64,000 nucleotides of DNA from Bacillota bacterium (GTDB lineage: Bacteria > Bacillota > Desulfotomaculia > Desulfotomaculales > Desulfallaceae), in contig JAEXOR010000041.1 of NCBI GenBank assembly GCA_023439185.1, positions 1 to 64,000 on the forward strand, given 5' to 3'. The notes below the pieces were generated by a model. It saw only the letters and a program-made list of their open reading frames with translations, was not told the origin of the DNA and searched no databases. Shown piece by piece: positions 59,107 through 64,000 of this stretch; position 1 is the first letter of the stretch, and the number at the start of each line of letters is the position of its first letter. The translations under genes and the position numbers were made by a program.

Positions 59107-60312
59107 ATGAAAAAAATTGTGCTGGCGTATTCCGGAGGGCTGGATACCTCCATCATCATACCATGGTTGAAGGAGAATTACGGCTATGAGGTTATCGCCA
59201 TGGCCGCCGACCTGGGCCAGGGCGAGGAACTGGAGCCGCTGCACGAGAAGGCACTAAAAAGCGGCGCCGTCAAACTATATATTGAGGACGTGAAGCGGGA
59301 ATTTGTCGCCGACTACATATTCCCCACCCTGAAAGCCGGGGCCATTTACGAGGGCAAGTACCTGCTGGGCACCTCAATGGCCCGCCCGCTGATTGCCAAA
59401 AAGCTGGTGGAGATTGCCGCAAAGGAAGGAGCCACCGCCGTGGCCCACGGCGCCACCGGTAAGGGCAACGACCAGGTGCGCTTTGAGCTCACTGTCAAAG
59501 CGCTGAACCCCGACCTGAAAATCGTGGCCCCCTGGCGGGAGTGGGACATCCGCTCCCGGGACGACGCCATGGACTATGCCGCCGCCCGGGGCATCCCGGT
59601 GCCGGTGACCAAATCCCGGCCTTACAGTATGGACCGCAACATCTGGCACCTCAGCCACGAGGGCGGTGCCCTGGAGGACCCGGGCCTGGAGCCCCCGGAC
59701 GACGTGCTGCTGCTCACCGTGGCGCCGGAAAAGGCGCCGGACAAGCCCACCTACGTGGAAATCGGGTTTGATCAGGGCACGCCCAAAACGGTCAATGGCC
59801 GGGAGTTGGCCCCCGACGCTCTGGTGGAGGAACTGAACAACCTGGGCGGCGCCAACGGCATCGGCGTTGTGGACATGGTGGAAAACCGGTTGGTGGGCAT
59901 GAAGTCCCGGGGCGTGTACGAAACGCCCGGCGGTACCATTCTGTGGCTGGCCCATCGGGAGTTGGAACTGCTGACCCTGGACCGCATCACTCTGCACTAT
60001 AAGGAGCAGGTGGCGACTCGTTACTCCGAGCTGGTTTATGATGGGGTATGGTTCTCACCGCTGCGGGAAGCCCTGGACGCCTTCGTGAACGTGACCCAGC
60101 GCACCGTTACCGGCACCGTGCGGATGAAGCTGTACAAGGGCAACTGCACCCCCGCCGGCACTACCTCGCCGTATTCAATGTACAACGAGGATATGGCCAC
60201 CTTCGGCGCCGACGAGGTATACACTCAGTCCGATGCCGAGGGCTTCATCAACCTGTTCGGCCTGCCCCTGAAAGTGCGCGCCTTAATGGAGAAAAAAGCC
60301 GGCCTCCGCTAG
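59107..60312 (+). CDS. argG: Argininosuccinate synthase
   Basis: Joins citrulline and aspartate using ATP, 401 residues from ATG 59107 (MKKIVLAYSGGLDTSIIIPW). The P-loop is AYSGGLDTS, and AHGATGKGNDQVRFELTVKA and SRPYSMDRNIWHLSHEGGAL are conserved. AAGGAG at 59091-59096 favours ATG 59107 over TTG 59098. The reading ends at 60312, 13 bases before repeat R2d. Confidence 0.97.
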   Translation: MKKIVLAYSGGLDTSIIIPWLKENYGYEVIAMAADLGQGEELEPLHEKALKSGAVKLYIEDVKREFVADYIFPTLKAGAIYEGKYLLGTSMARPLIAKKLVEIAAKEGATAVAHGATGKGNDQVRFELTVKALNPDLKIVAPWREWDIRSRDDAMDYAAARGIPVPVTKSRPYSMDRNIWHLSHEGGALEDPGLEPPDDVLLLTVAPEKAPDKPTYVEIGFDQGTPKTVNGRELAPDALVEELNNLGGANGIGVVDMVENRLVGMKSRGVYETPGGTILWLAHRELELLTLDRITLHYKEQVATRYSELVYDGVWFSPLREALDAFVNVTQRTVTGTVRMKLYKGNCTPAGTTSPYSMYNEDMATFGADEVYTQSDAEGFINLFGLPLKVRALMEKKAGLR

Positions 60313-60325
60313 AAAAAGAGGGGAA

Positions 60326-60360
60326 GGGGTTAGACTTAAACTAAGTTTAAGTCTAACCCC
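60326..60360. repeat. R2 repeat, copy d (minimal palindrome)
   Basis: GGGGTTAGACTTAAACT (60326-60342), one central base, and the exact complement (60344-60360). It is an R2 copy without the AT-rich interior. Located between convergent argG and the RHH gene; its right arm contains the RHH gene's stop. As RNA it would be a 17-base-pair hairpin. Confidence 0.88.
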
Positions 60361-60541
60361 CAGCACCGCTGGCCCCCTCATCGGGTTCGGGTGGGGGGAG
60401 GCGTTTGGCCCGGCGGGCCGATTCCCGCAGCAGGAACTCGATGTGCGCGTTAACGCTCCGGAATTCGTCCGTCGCCCAGCGTTCCAAAACCTCGTACAGC
60501 TTGGGGTCAATCCGCAAAGGGAAGCTCTTTTTCTGTGCCAT
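60353..60541 (-). CDS. Arc/MetJ-type ribbon-helix-helix protein
   Basis: 62 residues: MAQKKSFPLRIDPKLYEVLE, then RWATDEFRSVNAHIEFLLRE and SARRAKRLPPPEPDEGASGA. The first 45 residues fit an RHH DNA-binding fold (strand FPLRID, two helices, Arc-like). The final GG and stop fall in repeat R2d. Lies 14 bases after the SPFH gene, same strand; such pairs recur in other genomes (from memory). Confidence 0.8.
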   Translation of the reverse strand: MAQKKSFPLRIDPKLYEVLERWATDEFRSVNAHIEFLLRESARRAKRLPPPEPDEGASGAGG

Positions 60542-60555
60542 CAGGGTTACCCCGT

Positions 60556-61422
60556 CTAATACAAACTTCCTGTATTCAGCACCGGCTGGGCGGCCCGGTC
60601 GGAGACTATGGCCACCATCAGGTTGTTAATCATGGCCACCTTGCGCTCCTCGTCCAGTTCCACTATGCCGTCCCGCTGAAGTTGCTCAATGGCCATCTGA
60701 GCCATGCCCACCGCGCCTTCCACAATTTTCGCCCGGGCCGAGACAATGGCGGCGGCTTGCTGCCGCTGCAGCATGGCACTGGCTATCTCGGTTGCATAGG
60801 CCAGGTGGGTCAGGCGTGCTTCCATTACCTCCACACCGGCTACATCCAGCCGCGCCTGCAGTTCCAGGGCCAGTTCGGCGGCCACTTCCTCGGCGTTGCC
60901 CCGCAGGGACATGCCGTCATCTTCGAAATTATCGTAAGGATACTTGGTGGCCACGTGCCGCAGCGCGGTCTCGCTTTGCACTTCCACGAATTTCTCGTAA
61001 TCATCCACGTCAAACACCGCCCGGGCGGAGTCGATCACCCGGAAAACCACCACTGCCGCAATTTCCACCGGGTTACCGTTAATGTCGTTCACCTTCAGGG
61101 TCTTGCTGTTGAAATTGCGCACCCGCAGCGACACTTTTTTCCGTGCGGTGAGAGGAATGGTTAGCCAGATACCGCTGTCCCGCACACTGCCCATGTAGCG
61201 GCCGAAAAAGGTCAGCGCCTTGGCCTGGTTGGGCTGGACAATGGTGACGCCGCTGAGGAGGAAAAATACCAGTACAGCGGGCAGCAGCCCCAAAAACAGC
61301 ATTCGGACAAGTTCAAGGGCAACCAACAGTCTGATGGTATTGTATGAGAACCAGAGCAGAAGCGGCAGCAAGATTACCAGGGCCAGGAAACCGTTGATTT
61401 TCCACGCGTTCTTTTCTTGCAT
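60556..61422 (-). CDS. SPFH-domain (slipin/stomatin-like) membrane protein
   Basis: 288 residues from ATG 61422 with GGAGGT nine bases upstream. Two N-terminal hydrophobic segments (FLALVILLPLLLWFSY; MLFLGLLPAVLVFFLLSGV), then the SPFH domain from about 62 (VQPNQAKALTFFGRYMGSVR, VNDINGNPVEIAAVVVFRVI, VEVQSETALRHVATKYPYD) and a helical C-terminal end (AQMAIEQLQRDGIVELDEER). Proteins of this family form membrane microdomain scaffolds. Role here unknown. Confidence 0.9.
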   Translation of the reverse strand: MQEKNAWKINGFLALVILLPLLLWFSYNTIRLLVALELVRMLFLGLLPAVLVFFLLSGVTIVQPNQAKALTFFGRYMGSVRDSGIWLTIPLTARKKVSLRVRNFNSKTLKVNDINGNPVEIAAVVVFRVIDSARAVFDVDDYEKFVEVQSETALRHVATKYPYDNFEDDGMSLRGNAEEVAAELALELQARLDVAGVEVMEARLTHLAYATEIASAMLQRQQAAAIVSARAKIVEGAVGMAQMAIEQLQRDGIVELDEERKVAMINNLMVAIVSDRAAQPVLNTGSLY

Positions 61423-61577
61423 TCGGTCCACACCTCCGTGATAATATTAATATGATATCAATTTTATATTATTATTATATCATAACAAGGCCGGCAGATA
61501 AATACGGCGCTGAAAGTATTGGTTAAAGTATTTTAACCGCCGGTATAAAAAATAACAGTCCCGCAGGACTTGAGCAT

Positions 61578-61603
61578 TAAAAAACCTCCCGTTAAACGGG
61601 AGG
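61578..61603 (-). terminator. Intrinsic terminator of the AmiS/UreI gene
   Basis: On the minus strand CCTCCCG (61603-61597), loop TTTAA, CGGGAGG (61591-61585), then TTTTTT. The 238-base gap around it also holds an AT-rich tract at 61440-61490 that may contain the SPFH gene's promoter. Confidence 0.85.
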
Positions 61604-61660
61604 CCGAAAGGGGGAGAGAGGAGGTTTTCAGGAAGAGGGATTTTACCTTAAAGGTCTACT

Positions 61661-62170
61661 TTAAAACGGCAGCTTACCGGTGGTCATGATCGAGAAAGCA
61701 GGTATAAAAAGCCCCACAAATACCCAGGCGATCAGCGAATATGCCAGTCCGGCGGCGGAGAACTTGCCATATGCGTTCAGCCACACCTCCACCGTGAGGA
61801 CGGTATACCCGGCGCACGCCAGGGCCATATAGGGGCTGGCCGGCACTACAGTTGTCCCTACGGCAAAAACAATAAAGTAAATGAAAGAAATTATTGCCAC
61901 AGTTAAGCTTACGTTGCCCACCGACCTGAGGTCTTCCAGTCCGGTCAGCAGGGCATAGGAAACAGTCATATAAAGGAGCCCGTGCGCGAATAAAAGACCG
62001 CCGGTAAACGGATCTTCAAAAACGGCCGTTTGAATGGCGGCACTGAGGACAACAAGCACGCCCACCATCCCCGTGGCGGCCCCGGTGGCCTTGGCCTCGC
62101 CTTTACCGAGGAAAAAGAGGGCCACGGGCAGCCACATTACAGCAATTAGAACGAGTACCGCATTGGTCAA
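61661..62170 (-). CDS. AmiS/UreI-family membrane channel
   Basis: 169 residues from TTG 62170 (MTNAVLVLIAVMWLPVALFF) with AAGGAGGTGATT upstream. Six hydrophobic segments; family-like strings are AHGLLYMTVSYALLTGLEDL, VPASPYMALACAGYTVLTVE and IAWVFVGLFIPAF. UreI and AmiS are urea or short amide channels; no urease or amidase gene is nearby, so substrate is open. A longer frame to 62248 lacks a ribosome site. Confidence 0.82.
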   Translation of the reverse strand: MTNAVLVLIAVMWLPVALFFLGKGEAKATGAATGMVGVLVVLSAAIQTAVFEDPFTGGLLFAHGLLYMTVSYALLTGLEDLRSVGNVSLTVAIISFIYFIVFAVGTTVVPASPYMALACAGYTVLTVEVWLNAYGKFSAAGLAYSLIAWVFVGLFIPAFSIMTTGKLPF

Positions 62171-62253
62171 ATTAATCACCTCCTTATTCGGAAAATTCCG
62201 AAAAAAGGTTTTACACTCCACCCGCAACCAGCCCCTCTCAATCCTCAAAGCAA

Positions 62254-62323
62254 CGCGCCAATCCGGTTATGGCAATTTAGTTATGCATTAAAGCAACAAC
62301 CATGCCATATTCGGATTGGCGCG
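62254..62323. repeat. Long inverted repeat upstream of the AmiS/UreI gene
   Basis: CGCGCCAATCCG (62254-62265) is perfectly complementary to 62312-62323, and the pairing continues with ATGGCA/TGCCAT after two mismatches, giving 21-base arms around a 28-base loop. The 350-base gap 62171-62520 otherwise contains only this, a terminator and repeat R2e. It could be a leader structure for the channel gene (minus strand) or a separate mobile repeat. Confidence 0.7.
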
Positions 62324-62404
62324 AATGAGGGCCGCGGATAATAGCTGTTCAGCTTTTAATGAGCCACTTTATAACATTGTGCCGGTAAAGTGTTGCAATA
62401 CGGA

Positions 62405-62442
62405 TCAGAAAAGGGACACCCCTCCGGTTGAGGGGCGTCCCC
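62405..62442 (-). terminator. Terminator downstream of glpX
   Basis: On the minus strand GGGGACGCCCCTC, loop AACCG, GAGGGGTGTCCC, then TTTTCTGA. Stem bases are complementary except one. It lies about 80 bases after the glpX stop. Confidence 0.7.
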
Positions 62443-62449
62443 AGCAGAA

Positions 62450-62535
62450 GGGGTCAGACTCACTTATTCATTGTAACCGTATCATTTACATATTACAGAA
62501 AAGAAGTTAGTTTAACTTGTTTAAGTCTGATCCCC
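62450..62535. repeat. R2 repeat, copy e
   Basis: Left arm GGGGTCAGACT (62450-62460), right arm AAGTCTGATCCCC (62523-62535), interior CATTTACATATTACAGAAAA with GTTAGTTTAACTTG. It overlaps the 3' end of glpX on the opposite strand and supplies its last codons and stop. Confidence 0.83.
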
Positions 62536-63510
62536 TGTCCCCCCTATCACTGCGTAGTGGGGTTTGTATTTTAAATCGTGGATGGCGGTGATAAAGCGCA
62601 TGGTTCGCGACTTGGCCCGCATCACCAGCGAATATGTTTCGGCCATGTCGCCGCCCCGGAAGCGCACGCCCTTGAGCAGCTCGCCGTCGGTAACCCCGGT
62701 GGCGGCGAAAATGGCGTCGTCACCCTTCACCAGATCGTCCATGGTCAGAATCTTGTTTAAATCCTTAATCCCCATGCTGAGACAGCGTTTGCGCTCCTCG
62801 TCGTCCTCGGGCACCAGCCGGGCCTGCATCTCGCCGCCCAGACACTTCAGCGCCGCCGCCGCGATAACTCCTTCCGGGGCGCCGCCGATACCGACGCAAA
62901 TATCAATGCCGGTTTCGTCAAAGGCGGTGGCCAGCGCCGACGCCACATCGCCGTCACCGATCAGCCGCACCCGGGCCCCGGCCCCCCGCACCGCCTCAAT
63001 TAACTGCTGGTGCCGCGGCCGGTCCAGGATCATCACTATGCAGTCCCTAATCCGCTTGTTGTTGGCTTTGGCCACAATCTCCAGGGTTTTTTCTATGGGG
63101 TCGTCCAGGCTGATTTTGCCCGCCGCCCGGGGGCCTACCGCCAGTTTATCCATGTACATGTCCGGCGCGTGCAGCAGGTTGCCGCGGTCCGCGATGGCTA
63201 TAACCGACATGGCGTTGGGCAGTCCCTTAGCCAGAATGTTAGTGCCCTCCAGCGGGTCCACCGCCACGTCCACCTCGGGAGTGGGGGTGCAGCCCACCTT
63301 TTCACCTATGTACAGCATGGGGGCCTCGTCCATCTCCCCTTCGCCTATCACCACGGTGCCGTTCACGCAAACCGAGTCAAACATGGCGCGCATGGCGTTG
63401 GTGGCGGCGTCGTCAGCCTCAATCTTGCGCCCGCGCCCCATCCACTGGGCGGCGCCCAGGGCGGCCATCTCCGTTACCCGTACCAGTTCCAGGGTCAGTT
63501 CTCTTTCCAT
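62521..63510 (-). CDS. glpX: Fructose-1,6-bisphosphatase, class II (GlpX)
   Basis: Gluconeogenic phosphatase, 329 residues. The metal/phosphate motif VAVDPLEGTNILAKGLPNAM (about 82-101), GEGEMDEAPMLYIGEKVG and GIGGAPEGVIAAAALKCLGG are class II signatures. ATG 63510 with AAAGGAGAAGGG upstream. Its ending GDQT and TAA lie in repeat R2e, as argB ends RGQT. It is divergent from argH. Confidence 0.96.
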   Translation of the reverse strand: MERELTLELVRVTEMAALGAAQWMGRGRKIEADDAATNAMRAMFDSVCVNGTVVIGEGEMDEAPMLYIGEKVGCTPTPEVDVAVDPLEGTNILAKGLPNAMSVIAIADRGNLLHAPDMYMDKLAVGPRAAGKISLDDPIEKTLEIVAKANNKRIRDCIVMILDRPRHQQLIEAVRGAGARVRLIGDGDVASALATAFDETGIDICVGIGGAPEGVIAAAALKCLGGEMQARLVPEDDEERKRCLSMGIKDLNKILTMDDLVKGDDAIFAATGVTDGELLKGVRFRGGDMAETYSLVMRAKSRTMRFITAIHDLKYKPHYAVIGGTGDQT

Positions 63511-63699
63511 AATCCCTTCTCCTTTGTTGAAAACTGGTTGCAGTGTTAATTCACTACTATCATTTTAGCATATTTATTATTAAGTTGCTCAATTAGTATA
63601 ACATTTTTTTTAAAATATGCGACAAACTCAAAATTATACCAACCCCGGTGACTCATGTTATAATTATAAATCAGGAATTAGTACTCAGGAGGTTTTAAC

Positions 63700-64000
63700 A
63701 TGGCCAAACTATGGGGCGGGCGTTTTCAAAAGGAAACCGACCGGCTGGTGGACGACTTTCACTCATCCATATCCTTTGACTGCCGCCTTTATAAATACGA
63801 TATCACGGGCAGCATGGCTCACGCCGTGATGCTGGCCCGGGTGGGCATCATCGCCTCCGCCGAGGCTGAAGCCATCGTCACCGGGCTGCAGCAGATCCTG
63901 GACGATATCGAAGCGGGGCGGGTGGAGTTTTCCGTTACCGCCGAGGATATCCACATGAACGTGGAGCAAATGCTCATTGAGCGCATCGGCGAAACAGGCA
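63700..64000 (+). CDS. argH: Argininosuccinate lyase, N-terminal part (partial)
   Basis: The last enzyme of arginine synthesis; the first 100 residues are in the window. MAKLWGGRFQKETDRLVDDF, then HSSISFDCRLYKYDITGSMA and TAEDIHMNVEQMLIERIGE are typical. ATG 63700 with AGGAGG at 63687-63692. A TATAAT (63659-63664) lies upstream without a clear -35 box. The 189-base gap before it is AT-rich, as expected for divergent promoters. Confidence 0.96.
   Translation, partial: MAKLWGGRFQKETDRLVDDFHSSISFDCRLYKYDITGSMAHAVMLARVGIIASAEAEAIVTGLQQILDDIEAGRVEFSVTAEDIHMNVEQMLIERIGETG

Overview
The window is a stretch of bacterial chromosome with moderately high GC (an impression, not computed), strong AGGAGG-type ribosome sites and frequent GTG/TTG starts. 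It looks like a spore-forming anaerobic Firmicute of the Desulfotomaculum/Pelotomaculum group (Clostridia). The support is the unbroken S10-spc-alpha ribosomal block followed by ecfA1-ecfA2-ecfT-truA-rplM-rpsI, the spore-cortex amidase CwlD, a Bacillus-like fadN-fadA-fadE operon, ylqG/ylqH-type genes and a c-di-AMP riboswitch before a Ktr potassium transporter. The species assignment is inference.

Layout. 1-15162: end of tuf, then the ribosomal protein genes with secY, map, a KOW-domain gene, infA and rpoA; adk is missing between secY and map. 15235-18973: ECF transporter module and truA, each gene separated from the next by a palindromic repeat (family R1, arms TGGTGCCAGGTGTTAAAAG). 18978-26520: an accessory island on the minus strand between truA and rplM. 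It holds a transposase fused to a MalT/LuxR-type regulator, a DUF2442 gene, an acyl-carrier-protein/ketoreductase/dehydratase protein resembling the second half of PfaA (PUFA synthase), a small membrane protein and an Sfp-type phosphopantetheinyl transferase. 26624-28985: promoter, rplM, rpsI, cwlD and two tiny genes, one a Cys-containing 47-residue peptide with its own promoter and terminator. 28972-35050: fatty-acid beta-oxidation operon with a TetR regulator. 35210-37445: c-di-AMP riboswitch and ktrAB. 37491-39321: small genes and the ylqG/ylqH pair. 39661-44477: GntR regulator, aconitase, DUF401 and LysE-type membrane proteins. 44581-47202: the AmmeMemoRadiSam genes. 47348-51187: a large Ski2-like helicase split by an in-frame TAA. 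51344-53235: small genes and an inositol-phosphatase family gene. 53324-64000: arginine biosynthesis (argC-J-B-D-F-G ... argH), interrupted by four reversed genes.

How the genes work together. The first 15 kb makes ribosomes, the Sec translocon and RNA polymerase alpha. EcfA1A2T energises vitamin uptake through substrate-binding subunits encoded elsewhere. FadN/A/E carry out acyl-CoA oxidation, and the adjacent TetR protein is the likely acyl-CoA-sensing repressor. KtrAB takes up potassium under c-di-AMP control. The arg genes convert glutamate to argininosuccinate through the ArgJ acetyl-recycling route.

The most striking non-gene content is dispersed palindromic repeats of at least four families. 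They sit in almost every non-coding gap, even inside the ribosomal operon, and several supply the last codons and stop codon of real genes (ecfA2, argB, argF, glpX and an RHH gene). The strongest candidates for an undescribed system are the KS-less PfaA-like operon with its transposase-regulator fusion, and the repeat families themselves.
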